The translations under genes and the position numbers were made by a program. From NCBI GenBank assembly GCA_024404115.1, contig JAKSQM010000005.1, forward strand, positions 124,001 to 188,000: a DNA stretch of 64,000 nt. Reading direction: 5' to 3'. Position 1 is the first letter of the stretch, and each line of letters opens with the position of its first letter. Source of the stretch: Clostridia bacterium (GTDB lineage: Bacteria > Bacillota > Clostridia > Oscillospirales > Acutalibacteraceae). The notes below the pieces were generated by a model, which did no database searches, had not been told where the DNA came from, and was given only the letters and a program-made list of their open reading frames with translations. This document shows positions 41,704-50,628 of this stretch, in pieces.

Positions 41704-42930
41704 ATGCAGAATGAGAAATTTGAGCCAATTATCCGCTTTGCGGTAATGAGCGACTTACATATTAAAGACGAGCATCGTTATGAGCATGACAGATTCAAAA
41801 AAGGTATTCAAGACGCATACAAAATTGCGGAGAGCCACGAAACATACAAGTGCCTTGATGCGCTGATTCTTAACGGCGACTTTGCCGACAACGGCACTGA
41901 AATTCAGTTCCAGACAGTTAAGAATATCTGCGACGAAAACCTTAAAGAAGGCACGGAGCTGATTGCTTCTGTTGCAAGCCACGAATACAACACAAGAGCT
42001 TTTGCAATGGAGCCTGCGTGGGAAAAGCTCCGCAGAATTTTTGGCATGGAGCCTGATGTTCACAAGGTTATCAAGGGTTTTCATTTCGTTTCAACTTCGC
42101 CATCAAGAGGATGCAATTTTAACGATGAAAAGAAAGCAATTGCATACAATAACCTTAAAGAGGCAAGCAAAGACGACCCGAAAAAGCCCATATTCACTTT
42201 CCAGCATCCTCATATGTCGGGCAGTGTTTATGGCAGTATCCTTTGGGGCGAGGACGATTTATATGAAAGCTATATGGATTTTCCGCAGATTGTGGATTTC
42301 TCGGGTCATTCACACGCTCCCATTAACGACCCACGCTCTGTTTATCAGGAGCATTTCACCTGCTTCGGCACAGGCACGCTGAGCTATTTTGAGCTTGACG
42401 AGTTTGACAAAGAGGGCGGAACAATTCCAGCCAACAAGACAGAAGCGGCACAGATGCTGATTGTTGAGGCTGACAAGGACAACAGAGTAAGAGTTTATCC
42501 CTATGACATTCTCACAGGCAACTTCTTCCCATTTGTTTGGAAGGTTGATGTTCCGTCTGACCCCGAAACATTCCTTTACACAGATTACAAGAGATATTCA
42601 GAGGCGAAAAAGCCGTATTTCAAGGATGATGCAAAAGCAGAGACAAAGGCTACAGACAGCAGTGCAGTTATTGAATTTTCGCAGGCTGTGGCTGACGATA
42701 TGCCATATGTAAACAACTACGATATTATTTTAAGGCGCAAGGCTGACGGCGTTATCGTGAGCCAGAAGAGCATTTGGTCTGACTATTACCTTTATAATAT
42801 GCCTGCCACAAGGAGCGTTGAATTTAAAAATCTTGAAAGCGGAACAGAATACACCGCAAAAATCACAGCGGAGGGATTCTTTAAAAATCGTTCAACCAAC
42901 AGCTTGACTGTTGAATTTAAAACACTTTAA
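41704..42930 (+). CDS. calcineurin-like metallophosphoesterase with C-terminal Ig-like domain
   Basis: A protein of 408 residues with a two-metal phosphoesterase domain: AVMSDLHIKDEHRY, LDALILNGDFADNG, SVASHEYN (where GNHD is usual), FQHPHMSGS and DFSGHSHAPIND. The C-terminal 90 residues (SSAVIEFSQAVADD onward, ending SGTEYTAKITAEGFF) look like a fibronectin-III-type sandwich. There is no signal peptide. The GNHE/D loop is altered to SHEYN, which still supplies His. Substrate unknown. First gene of a four-gene unit with 18, 11 and 0 nt gaps. Confidence 0.85.
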   Translation: MQNEKFEPIIRFAVMSDLHIKDEHRYEHDRFKKGIQDAYKIAESHETYKCLDALILNGDFADNGTEIQFQTVKNICDENLKEGTELIASVASHEYNTRAFAMEPAWEKLRRIFGMEPDVHKVIKGFHFVSTSPSRGCNFNDEKKAIAYNNLKEASKDDPKKPIFTFQHPHMSGSVYGSILWGEDDLYESYMDFPQIVDFSGHSHAPINDPRSVYQEHFTCFGTGTLSYFELDEFDKEGGTIPANKTEAAQMLIVEADKDNRVRVYPYDILTGNFFPFVWKVDVPSDPETFLYTDYKRYSEAKKPYFKDDAKAETKATDSSAVIEFSQAVADDMPYVNNYDIILRRKADGVIVSQKSIWSDYYLYNMPATRSVEFKNLESGTEYTAKITAEGFFKNRSTNSLTVEFKTL

Positions 42931-42948
42931 CATAATAAGGAGAATGAA

Positions 42949-44016
42949 ATGAGCAAAAACAGTTTCAAGGAATTTTTAAAAAGAAAAGATATTGAATTTT
43001 CAGCGAAGCGTTATTTTATTGACGCTCTTGGTGCAATGGCGCAGGGATTGTTTGCGTCGCTTCTTATCGGCACGATTATTGCGACTATTGGCGACAAGGC
43101 AGGGATTGAGTTTCTCTCGACCATTGGCGGATTTGCAAAACAATGCTCGGGTGCGGCAATGGCAGTGGCGATTGGCTATGCGCTGAAAGCACCGCCCCTT
43201 GTGCTGTTTTCGCTGGTAACTGTCGGCTACTCTGCCAACGATGCAGGCGGCGCAGGTGGTCCTTTGGCAGTGCTTCTTATAGCGATTATTGCGGCAGAGC
43301 TTGGCAAGGCTGTGAGCAAAGAAACAAAAATTGACATTCTTGTTACTCCCCTTGTGGTTATTTTATCGGGCTGCGGACTTTCGATTTTGTGTGCACCGTA
43401 CATTGGTCAGGCGGCAAGCGCAGTTGGCAAAGCAATTATGTGGGCAACTGTTCAGCAGCCACTTGTAATGGGCATTGTTGTTTCGGTTGTTGTGGGCATT
43501 GCGCTGACGCTTCCCATAAGCAGTGCAGCAATTTGCGCCGCCCTCAGCTTAACAGGTCTTGCAGGCGGTGCGGCTGTGGCAGGATGCTGTGCGCAGATGG
43601 TCGGCTTTGCTGTTATGAGCTTTAAAGAGAACAAGTGGGGCGGACTTATTGCACAGGGCGTTGGCACAAGTATGCTTCAGATGGGCAACATTGTGAGAAA
43701 TCCGAGAATTTGGATTCCCCCAACGCTGGCATCTGCTATCACAGGTCCACTTGCAACCTGCGTATTTAAAATGGAAATGAACGGTGCGGCAATTTCATCT
43801 GGTATGGGCACTTGCGGATTTGTTGGTCAGATTGGTGTTTACACTGGCTGGCTCAACGATATTGCAAACGGCACAAAGGAAGCTATCACCGCATTTGATG
43901 TTGTAGGCATGGTGCTTATCTGCTTCGTTCTCCCTGCTGTTTTGAGCGTTGTTTTTGCAGAGATTCTGCGTAAAATAAACTGGATAAAAGTAAATGATTT
44001 GAAATTAGATTTATAA
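42949..44016 (+). CDS. PfoR-type PTS EIIC family membrane protein
   Basis: A very hydrophobic protein of 355 residues with about nine membrane segments, Gly-, Ala- and Cys-rich, matching the PTS_EIIC_2/PfoR family (COG3641 type): YFIDALGAMAQGLFASLLIGTI, KAPPLVLFSLVTVGYSANDAGGAGGPL, and NIVRNPRIWIPPTLASAITGPL. Family members lack phosphorylation domains; PfoR of Clostridium perfringens influences toxin expression. No EIIA or EIIB is nearby, so a true sugar PTS role is doubtful. Confidence 0.85.
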   Translation: MSKNSFKEFLKRKDIEFSAKRYFIDALGAMAQGLFASLLIGTIIATIGDKAGIEFLSTIGGFAKQCSGAAMAVAIGYALKAPPLVLFSLVTVGYSANDAGGAGGPLAVLLIAIIAAELGKAVSKETKIDILVTPLVVILSGCGLSILCAPYIGQAASAVGKAIMWATVQQPLVMGIVVSVVVGIALTLPISSAAICAALSLTGLAGGAAVAGCCAQMVGFAVMSFKENKWGGLIAQGVGTSMLQMGNIVRNPRIWIPPTLASAITGPLATCVFKMEMNGAAISSGMGTCGFVGQIGVYTGWLNDIANGTKEAITAFDVVGMVLICFVLPAVLSVVFAEILRKINWIKVNDLKLDL

Positions 44017-44027
44017 GGAGAATTTTT

Positions 44028-44717
44028 ATGAATTACAAAATTGTTGGCGAGCCTTTAAGTGCTGTTATCTGCGAGGTACAGCCGGGCGAAACTCTTATTA
44101 CTGAAAAAGGCTCAATGAGCTGGATGTCCCCCAACATGAAGATGGAAACATCTACAAACGGCGGTATCGGCAAGGCTCTTGGCAGAATGTTCTCTGGTGA
44201 AGCAATGTTTCAGAACAAATACACTGCAACAGGTGGAGTTGGTCAGATTACTTTTGCATCAAGCTTCCCCGGTTCTATCAGAGCATTTGAGATTACCCCC
44301 GACAGACCCATTATCGTTCAGAAAAGTGGATTTCTTGCCGCAGAAAGTGGCGTAAATCTTTCAACATTCTTCCAGAAGAAGTTTGCATCGGGCATTTTTG
44401 GCGGTGAAGGCTTCATTATGCAGAAAATCTCTGGCAACGGCACTGCATTCATTGAAATTGACGGCTATGCCTGCGAGTATGAGCTTGCACCAGGTCAGCA
44501 GATTATTGTTGACACAGGCTACCTTGCTGTTATGGACGCAACCTGCAAAATGGATATTCAGACTGTACCAGGTCTTAAAAACAAGCTTTTTGGCGGTGAG
44601 GGACTTTTCAACACAGTTATCACTGGCCCCGGTCGAGTAATTCTTCAGACAATGCCAATCAGCGCAATTGCAGGCACATTAAGACCGTTTTTCCCTGTAA
44701 GCGGAGGTAACAACTGA
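44028..44717 (+). CDS. AIM24 / TIGR00266 family protein
   Basis: A protein of 229 residues forming the beta-helical AIM24 fold: PLSAVICEVQPGETLITEKGSM at the start, SWMSPNMKMETS, IFGGEGFIMQKISGNG and GYLAVMDATCKMDIQTV, followed by GPGRVILQTMPIS. Soluble, role unknown in bacteria. Its stop codon overlaps the nitroreductase start, so translation is coupled. Confidence 0.9.
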   Translation: MNYKIVGEPLSAVICEVQPGETLITEKGSMSWMSPNMKMETSTNGGIGKALGRMFSGEAMFQNKYTATGGVGQITFASSFPGSIRAFEITPDRPIIVQKSGFLAAESGVNLSTFFQKKFASGIFGGEGFIMQKISGNGTAFIEIDGYACEYELAPGQQIIVDTGYLAVMDATCKMDIQTVPGLKNKLFGGEGLFNTVITGPGRVILQTMPISAIAGTLRPFFPVSGGNN

Positions 44718-45241
44718 TGAACAGTGAAATTTTAAACGGCATCAAAGAAAGACGAAGCATCAGAAAATACAAAGCGGAGCAGATTAAAGATTGTGAGCTT
44801 GACGCAGTGCTTGAGGCGGCAACATATGCGCCCACAGGCAGAAATTTGCAGGCACCTAAAATGGTTGTTGTGCAGGACAAGGAAACAATCGAAGTGATGA
44901 GAAAAATCAACGCAGAGGTTATGGGAAGCCCCGACATTGACCCGTTTTATGGAGCGCCCACCGTTGTGGTTGTTTTCACAGATAAAAATGTAAGCACTCA
45001 CCTTGAGGACGGCTCACTTGTGCTTGGCGCAATGATGCTGGCGGCTCACGCTGTTGGTCTTGGCTCTTGCTGGATTCACAGGGCAAGAGAGACCTTTGAA
45101 ACAGAAACAGGCAAAGAGCTTATGAAAAAATGGGGCATCGGCGAAAATTATGTTGGTGTTGGCAACTGTATTCTTGGATATGCAGATTGTGAAATGCCCG
45201 AAGCACGACCAAGAAAAAGCGATTATATTTTAAAAGTATAA
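44717..45241 (+). CDS. nitroreductase family protein (FMN)
   Basis: A protein of 174 residues. The opening GIKERRSIRKYKAEQI binds FMN phosphate, TYAPTGRNLQAPKMVVV is the conserved helix-loop, and GLGSCWIHRARETFETETG and GYADCEMPEARPRK close the flavin site. It uses NAD(P)H to reduce nitro compounds, quinones or related substrates. ATGA overlap with the AIM24 gene. A terminator follows. Confidence 0.9.
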   Translation: MNSEILNGIKERRSIRKYKAEQIKDCELDAVLEAATYAPTGRNLQAPKMVVVQDKETIEVMRKINAEVMGSPDIDPFYGAPTVVVVFTDKNVSTHLEDGSLVLGAMMLAAHAVGLGSCWIHRARETFETETGKELMKKWGIGENYVGVGNCILGYADCEMPEARPRKSDYILKV

Positions 45242-45248
45242 AAACGAA

Positions 45249-45277
45249 GGCATCAGGTTTTAAAATCTGATGCTTTT
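45249..45277 (+). terminator. terminator after the nitroreductase gene
   Basis: GCATCAGGTTTT pairs with AAAATCTGATGC and is followed by TTTTTGC. The next gene starts only 17 nt later, so that gene depends on read-through or its own weak promoter. Confidence 0.8.
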
Positions 45278-45293
45278 TGCAAAGGAGTTTAAA

Positions 45294-45623
45294 ATGGCAA
45301 CGCACAAATTTGGAATAATGGAAAAGGCTCCACTTTCGGGTGAAGAATTTAACGAATATGAGCCGAAAAAATACAAAGCCATTTCGGTTGATGATGATTT
45401 TATCGAGCCGCTGCTTGAAAAGTTTAACAATATAGATTGCTGTTGGCACTGCATTGACCGAATGGAGAAGAACCTCGCCTACACGGGGATTTCGCTCATT
45501 CCGCCCACATCCATGAACGCTTTTCTTTCAGCGTTGGAGGGAAGCGACGGCACAGACGAGCTGCGAAAGCTCTTTATAAAGGCACGGGATGAGGAGAAGT
45601 TTGTGATTCATTTTGGGATATGA
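45294..45623 (+). CDS. hypothetical protein
   Basis: A protein of 109 residues; AAAGGAG selects ATG 45294 over 45270. It is acidic and soluble with no Gly-rich loop or membrane segment. The centre CCWHCIDRMEKNLAYTGISLIPP has a CCxxC group, and it ends FIKARDEEKFVIHFGI. I do not recognise a family; clostridial genomes carry similar small proteins of about 110 residues with a short ISLIPP-like core, but I cannot name one. It sits just upstream of repeat island 6. Confidence 0.55.
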   Translation: MATHKFGIMEKAPLSGEEFNEYEPKKYKAISVDDDFIEPLLEKFNNIDCCWHCIDRMEKNLAYTGISLIPPTSMNAFLSALEGSDGTDELRKLFIKARDEEKFVIHFGI

Positions 45624-45634
45624 GGTTGGTGCAA

Positions 45635-46050
45635 AGCAATTCGGGTGCGGGTTTCCCGCCCGAAATTATTTAATTGTTGTGATGCAAAGCAGGCGAACGC
45701 AGTTCGCCCCTACGGTGAGCGGTAATGTTTATGCTACAAAATAAGCGAATTTGTGCGATATTTAAGAATGAATTGCCACGTTCGCAATGACAGAACAACA
45801 AAATTCTGCGGAATTTAAAGATAACCCCTATCGTCAAAATCAAAGATTTTGCCACTTCCCCCAAGGGAAGCTTTTTTGATTTTGTGCTGACATTCAGAGG
45901 ACAATCCCTCAGTCTTTTTGCACGGCAAAAATCCAGCTCCCTTTACACAAGGGAGCCATTTTTATTGTGCGTTTTAAGTGGATTGGTACAATATTTTCTT
46001 AAATTCTTTCAATTTATTTCGGGAGGAGCCCCTCCCCTACGGTGTTATCG
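45635..46050. repeat. intergenic repeat island 6
   Basis: Modules in order: D-type (45645-45680, CGGGtgcgggtttCCCG), C (45687-45722), E (45770-45795, a short form), F (45823-45876), G (45896-45965) and D (46019-46050). It ends in front of the potABCD terminator. No convincing coding frame. Confidence 0.8.
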
Positions 46051-46087
46051 CATCTTTTTATACAAATCGAATAAATATGTTTAAAAT

Positions 46088-46128
46088 TAAAAAAGCCGCC
46101 GAAAGAGGTTATCTTTCAGCGGTATTTT
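46088..46128 (-). terminator. terminator of the pot operon
   Basis: GCCGCTGAAAGAT region pairs with TCTTTCGGCGGC on the minus strand and is followed by TTTTTTAATTTT; it abuts the potD stop codon. Confidence 0.8.
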
Positions 46129-47322
46129 TTAATCGTAATATGACGCTCTGCGTTTTTTTCTTACGGTGGTGAAAATCACGAGGACTGCCACAATCACAAC
46201 AAATGAGATTAAGCCGATATACACACCTGTGATCTGGTTGCCGTCAATTTTCAGATTATCCCACAAAGATGTCATAATAAACTGAGTATCGGGGTCGAGG
46301 TTATGGAAATACTCCGTTATCAGCTCGTCCTGATTTGCTGGGTAGAGAATTTCTTCATCACGAAGCGAATAATCCTCATTCTCAAGCACCTTTTTATTAG
46401 GCGAAGCATAGCAAAGATACTCTGCATTGGCAAGGGCAATATCTTCACGGGCAAGGAAGTTTATATAAAGCTCTGCCGCTTCCTTATTCTGTGAGCTGGT
46501 GGGAATACAAACGGAATCCACAAAAATATTCATGCCCTCTTTGGGGTAATAAAATGCAAGGTCAGGGTTATTATCGTGCATTGTGAGGAAATCGCCTGCG
46601 TAGTACGACACAATTGCCGCCTCTCCGCTTTCCATTTTATTGAAAACCTCGTCCATAACATATGACTGAACAAGTGGTTTCTGCTTTTTCAGCTCCTCGT
46701 ATGCACGCTCCCACTGGTTGGCATCAGTTGTGTTGATGCTGATACCAAGCTTGAACTGCGCAACTGCAAAGGCATCACGGGGGTTATTGAAATTCATTAT
46801 CTGCCCCGAATATTTTTCGTTCCACATTAAATCCCAGCTGTCGGGATTGCCCTCAACAATTTTGGTGTTATAGATAATGCCAACCATACCAACATTATAT
46901 GGCACAGAATATTCGTTGTTGGGGTCAAAATAGAGATTCTTGTATTTATCCATAATATTCGCATAGTTTGGAATATTGGAAAAATCGATTTTCTGCACAA
47001 GTCCCTCTTCAATAAGGCGGGCAATCATATAGTCTGACGGAATAACAATGTCATAGTTTGCGCCGCCGCCCTTGAGCTTGTTATACATATTTTCGTTGGA
47101 ATCGAATGTATTATAGTTGACCTTGATGCCTGTTTCTTTTTCAAACTGGGCATTTACATCCAGCGCACCGTCGGAGCCGTCTGAAATATACTCACCCCAG
47201 TTATACACATTGATTTCTGTGCCACGGAGGTGGTCATAATTTTTGCTTTCAACGGCAAAGGCAGGCATTGCAGAAAGGGCAATAAGCAGAACGGAAAAAA
47301 CAACACAAAAAAACTTTTTCAT
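46129..47322 (-). CDS. potD: spermidine/putrescine-binding protein with C-terminal membrane anchor
   Basis: Captures polyamines for the PotABC importer. The start is ATG 47322, sharing a base with the potC stop codon. The signal peptide is VVFSVLLIALSAMPAFAVES. PotD-family motifs are LRGTEINVYNWGEYISDG, VNYNTFDSNENMYNKLKGGG, DIVIPSDYMIARL and VPYNVGMVGIIYN. The protein lacks the usual lipobox Cys and instead ends in a membrane segment with a basic tail (GLISFVVIVAVLVIFTTVRK), so it is probably held by its C-terminus. Last gene of the operon. Confidence 0.92.
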   Translation of the reverse strand: MKKFFCVVFSVLLIALSAMPAFAVESKNYDHLRGTEINVYNWGEYISDGSDGALDVNAQFEKETGIKVNYNTFDSNENMYNKLKGGGANYDIVIPSDYMIARLIEEGLVQKIDFSNIPNYANIMDKYKNLYFDPNNEYSVPYNVGMVGIIYNTKIVEGNPDSWDLMWNEKYSGQIMNFNNPRDAFAVAQFKLGISINTTDANQWERAYEELKKQKPLVQSYVMDEVFNKMESGEAAIVSYYAGDFLTMHDNNPDLAFYYPKEGMNIFVDSVCIPTSSQNKEAAELYINFLAREDIALANAEYLCYASPNKKVLENEDYSLRDEEILYPANQDELITEYFHNLDPDTQFIMTSLWDNLKIDGNQITGVYIGLISFVVIVAVLVIFTTVRKKRRASYYD

Positions 47323-48140
47323 CACTCTGCCCCCTTTTTGCGTTTTTTGCTGTCGCCCTTTAAATCTGAAAGGTTGATGATAATGAGCATCACAAGAATG
47401 ACAACAAAAATGATTGTTGAAAGGGCATACATATCGGGTGTTACCCTCTTTTTGGTCATTGAATAAATGCGGATTGGGAGAGTCTGGAATTTTGGTCCGC
47501 TGACGAAATAGCTGATAATGAAATCGTCAAGAGAAAGTGTGAAGCCCATAATAAAGCCTGAAACAATGCCAGGTTTGATTGCAGGGAGAATAACTTTCCA
47601 GTATGCTTTGGCAGGTGTGCAGCCTAAATCCTGCGCCGCCTCGGCAAGGTGGGGGTCAATCTGCTTCAGCTTTGGCATAATGTTAAGGATAACATATGGC
47701 AAACTGAATGTTACATGGGCGATGAAAAGAGTCCAGAATCCCAAAACGCCGTTAATTTTAAGGAATGCACCGATGAAAACGAAAAGGAGCATCATTGAAA
47801 CACCTGTAACGATTTCGGGGTTCATCATGGGGATGTCCGTAACCGTCATAAGCATTGAACGGCGCCAGCCTTTTTTCATTTTATCAATGCCGATTGCCGC
47901 AAGCGTTCCCAGCACCGTGGCAGTTACGGCAGAGGTTATGGCAAGGATAATTGTGTTGTAGCAGGCATGGAGGGTAACTTTATCTTTGAAAAGCTCCGCA
48001 TACCATTTAACAGAAAGACCTGTCATAACGCCCGTACTGTTTGAAGCGTTGAATGAGTAAACGCAGATTATGAGAATCGGCACATATAAAAATGCGAATA
48101 TGAGAAAAATATAAATCTTAGAGAAGGCACTTTTTTTCAT
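47322..48140 (-). CDS. potC: spermidine/putrescine ABC transporter permease PotC
   Basis: Inner-membrane permease of 272 residues with six predicted segments, including FLIFAFLYVPILIICVYSF. The EAA loop that contacts PotA reads LAEAAQDLGCTPAKAYWKVI. It overlaps potB by four bases (ATGA). Confidence 0.95.
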   Translation of the reverse strand: MKKSAFSKIYIFLIFAFLYVPILIICVYSFNASNSTGVMTGLSVKWYAELFKDKVTLHACYNTIILAITSAVTATVLGTLAAIGIDKMKKGWRRSMLMTVTDIPMMNPEIVTGVSMMLLFVFIGAFLKINGVLGFWTLFIAHVTFSLPYVILNIMPKLKQIDPHLAEAAQDLGCTPAKAYWKVILPAIKPGIVSGFIMGFTLSLDDFIISYFVSGPKFQTLPIRIYSMTKKRVTPDMYALSTIIFVVILVMLIIINLSDLKGDSKKRKKGAE

Positions 48141-48970
48141 ACAACCATTCCTCCTCCCGCATCTTCAGTGTCAGAAAACTTATTCATAAATGCCATGCAG
48201 ATAAGAATGAGAACCATCAGCACAAGGGACAACGCCGCACCGAAGTTGAAGTTGTTGGATACCTGAAACTGCATTTCGATAATATCGCCAATAAGGGCGA
48301 ATGTGCCGCCGCCAAGCTTTTGAGAAATATAGAATGTGCTGACGCTTGGAACGAACACCATGGTAATACCCGAAACGATGCCCGAAACGGACATGGGGAA
48401 AATTACCTTTAAAAATACATTGAATTTGTTTGCGCCTAAATCCTGCGCCGCTTCAACAAGGCTTCTGTCCAGCTTGGTGAGAACGGAATAAATGGGCAGA
48501 ATCATATAGGGCAGGAAGTTATATACCATACCGAGGATAACCGCAGATGGTGTGTTAATCATATGAAGATTGGGAAGATGCAGGAATGAAAGCATCTTAT
48601 TGATAACGCCAGAATCTTCAAGAATATTCATCCACGCATAGGTGCGGATAAGGAAATTCATCCACATGGGTATCATAACAAGCATAATCATGGTTGTCTG
48701 CGCCCTCGCCTTGGACTGCGAGATGAAATAGGCTATGGGGTAAGCCATCACAAGGCAGATAAGTGTGGCGATTATGCCATACCACAACGAGCGGAGAAAT
48801 GTATCGGTATAGTCGGTCAGACGGTAGATATTCTCCATAGTGAAGCTGCCGTTTGCATCTGTGAAAGAATAGTAGGCAACCATCAAAAGCGGAACGATTA
48901 TGAAAATCGCAGACCAGAGAATATGTGGTGAGGCACAGAGCTTCTGATAAAAAGTTGACTTTTTATTCAT
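48137..48970 (-). CDS. potB: spermidine/putrescine ABC transporter permease PotB
   Basis: Permease of 277 residues with six segments. The start is ATG 48970; a GTG at 48976 overlaps the ribosome site. The EAA loop reads LVEAAQDLGANKFNVFLKVI, and the N-terminal IIVPLLMVAYYSFTD is typical of the family. It overlaps potA and potC. Confidence 0.95.
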   Translation of the reverse strand: MNKKSTFYQKLCASPHILWSAIFIIVPLLMVAYYSFTDANGSFTMENIYRLTDYTDTFLRSLWYGIIATLICLVMAYPIAYFISQSKARAQTTMIMLVMIPMWMNFLIRTYAWMNILEDSGVINKMLSFLHLPNLHMINTPSAVILGMVYNFLPYMILPIYSVLTKLDRSLVEAAQDLGANKFNVFLKVIFPMSVSGIVSGITMVFVPSVSTFYISQKLGGGTFALIGDIIEMQFQVSNNFNFGAALSLVLMVLILICMAFMNKFSDTEDAGGGMVV

Positions 48971-48972
48971 TT

Positions 48973-50094
48973 TCACTCCTCCTCAACGATGTCTGAAAGA
49001 TGTTCAATTTCATCACTGAAAGAGCTGTAATCGCCAAACATACCGGAGTATTTTGACTTTTTCATAATATGTATTGCATCAGGCTCAATGAAAAGACCGA
49101 TTTTGTTGCCAACAGCCTCATAATCGGTTGTCTGAATCATCCATTTAAAGCCGCCGATGTCAACAATAATTTCAAAATGAACGCCCTTGAAGGTTACGGA
49201 GGTAACAACGCCTGTGAGCATACCTTTTTCAACAGGTACAATGTCAACATCCTCGGGGCGGACAACAACATCAACAGCCTCGCCAGTTGCAAAGCCTTTA
49301 TCAAGGCATTCAAACTGTGCGCCAGAAAATTCGCACTTGAAATCGGCAAGCATTGTGCCGTCAAGAATATTACTTTCGCCAATGAAATCTGCAACAAATG
49401 CGTTCTTTGGCTCGTTATAAATATCCTCGGGTGTGCCAATCTGCTGAATGTCGCCGCCGTCCATAACAACAACGGTATCTGACATGGAAAGTGCCTCTTC
49501 CTGGTCGTGGGTAACATAGATAAATGTTATGCCAAGACGCTGTTGAATATTTTTAAGCTCCACCTGCATATCTTTGCGAAGTTTAAGGTCAAGTGCGCCA
49601 AGAGGCTCATCAAGCAAAAGCACCTTGGGGTCAACCGCCAACGCTCTTGCAATGGCAACACGCTGCTGCTGACCGCCCGAAAGTGAGTCAACGGCACGGC
49701 GTTCAAAGCCTTTAAGGTTAACAAGAGCCAGCATTTCTTTGACCTTATCACGAATGTCGCTGTCTTTCATCTTTTTAAGACGAAGCCCGAATGCGATATT
49801 TTCATAAACATTCAGATTTGGAAACAGTGCATAACGCTGAAAAACGGTGTTCACCTGTCTCTTATGAGGCGGTACACCGTTCACTTTTTTTCCGCTAAAG
49901 AGAACATCACCGCTATCGGGTTCAAGAAAGCCCGCAATTACCCTCAAGGTTGTGGTTTTTCCGCAACCCGAAGGACCAAGCAGAGTTATAAACTCTTTAT
50001 CACGAATATACAGATTGAGATTGTTTAAAATTTGGTTATCTCCAAAGCTGACGGAGATATTTTTTAAATCGATTACAACAGGATTGTTTTTCAA
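48973..50094 (-). CDS. potA: spermidine/putrescine ABC transporter ATPase PotA
   Basis: ATP-binding subunit of 373 residues. It starts with TTG at 50094. Walker [11 protein letters not shown]-loop [13 protein letters not shown] signature [17 protein letters not shown], Walker [15 protein letters not shown], and the H-loop VTHDQEEAL. The C-terminal TOBE-like domain ([16 protein letters not shown]) is present. First gene of potABCD; the promoter is at 50155-50183. Confidence 0.96.
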   Translation of the reverse strand: MKNNPVVIDLKNISVSFGDNQILNNLNLYIRDKEFITLLGPSGCGKTTTLRVIAGFLEPDSGDVLFSGKKVNGVPPHKRQVNTVFQRYALFPNLNVYENIAFGLRLKKMKDSDIRDKVKEMLALVNLKGFERRAVDSLSGGQQQRVAIARALAVDPKVLLLDEPLGALDLKLRKDMQVELKNIQQRLGITFIYVTHDQEEALSMSDTVVVMDGGDIQQIGTPEDIYNEPKNAFVADFIGESNILDGTMLADFKCEFSGAQFECLDKGFATGEAVDVVVRPEDVDIVPVEKGMLTGVVTSVTFKGVHFEIIVDIGGFKWMIQTTDYEAVGNKIGLFIEPDAIHIMKKSKYSGMFGDYSSFSDEIEHLSDIVEEE

Positions 50095-50154
50095 TTATGC
50101 AGCCCCTCTCTTTGCCATATAAGGCTAAAAAAATTAAAAAAATTTATCAACTTG

Positions 50155-50183
50155 ATAGTATAATAAAATACTGAAAAAGTCAA
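50155..50183 (-). promoter_or_regulatory. promoter of the pot operon
   Basis: TTGACT, 17 nt, TACTAT on the minus strand, about 60 nt before potA. Confidence 0.65.
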
Positions 50184-50220
50184 TAAATTTTTAAAAATTA
50201 TGTCGTTTTTTATAATCAAT

Positions 50221-50628
50221 TCAGTGAATTTTATCTAAAAGAATTGAATATGCACTTTCAAAATCGCTGGCAGATTTTACCGCACTTTCCATAGGGCAGA
50301 TGCCTGTGCCAAGTCGGTTGATTATTTTCTCTGTGAGGGTGTCATATGAATAGGCTATGCCGTATTTTTTCAGTACACTCTCCCCTGCCACGCTCAAAAC
50401 ATCGGCATAAACAGCGGTTACACCCATCTTTGCATAAAGGAAAGCCGCCGCCTTGCCAACAATTTTATCTGCCGCAGAAAATCCGCAAAAAGAAGCTTCA
50501 CTTTTGCACAGATTCATAAGCGGTTTAATGCCGCTTTCTGTGCTGGTGATAACTTCATCTCCCCTGCACATAACGCAGGAATATCCGCCGTCAGAATATA
50601 TATTTTTTGCTTTTTCAATATCAGTCAT
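50221..50628 (-). CDS. DUF1893 family protein
   Basis: A protein of 135 residues, start ATG 50628, which lies within the end of the aldo-keto reductase gene (overlap of eight bases). DUF1893 pattern: GYSCVMCRGDEVITSTESGIKPL, AADKIVGKAAAFLYAKMGV, VYADVLSVAGESVLKKYGI and a closing CPMESAVKSASDFESAY. Soluble with conserved Cys residues; a role has not been established. Cotranscribed with the reductase. Confidence 0.88.
   Translation of the reverse strand: MTDIEKAKNIYSDGGYSCVMCRGDEVITSTESGIKPLMNLCKSEASFCGFSAADKIVGKAAAFLYAKMGVTAVYADVLSVAGESVLKKYGIAYSYDTLTEKIINRLGTGICPMESAVKSASDFESAYSILLDKIH

Noticed and set aside
42949-44016. A functional sugar phosphotransferase system
   Set aside because: Only a PfoR-like membrane subunit exists; no EIIA, EIIB, HPr or EI gene is in the window.
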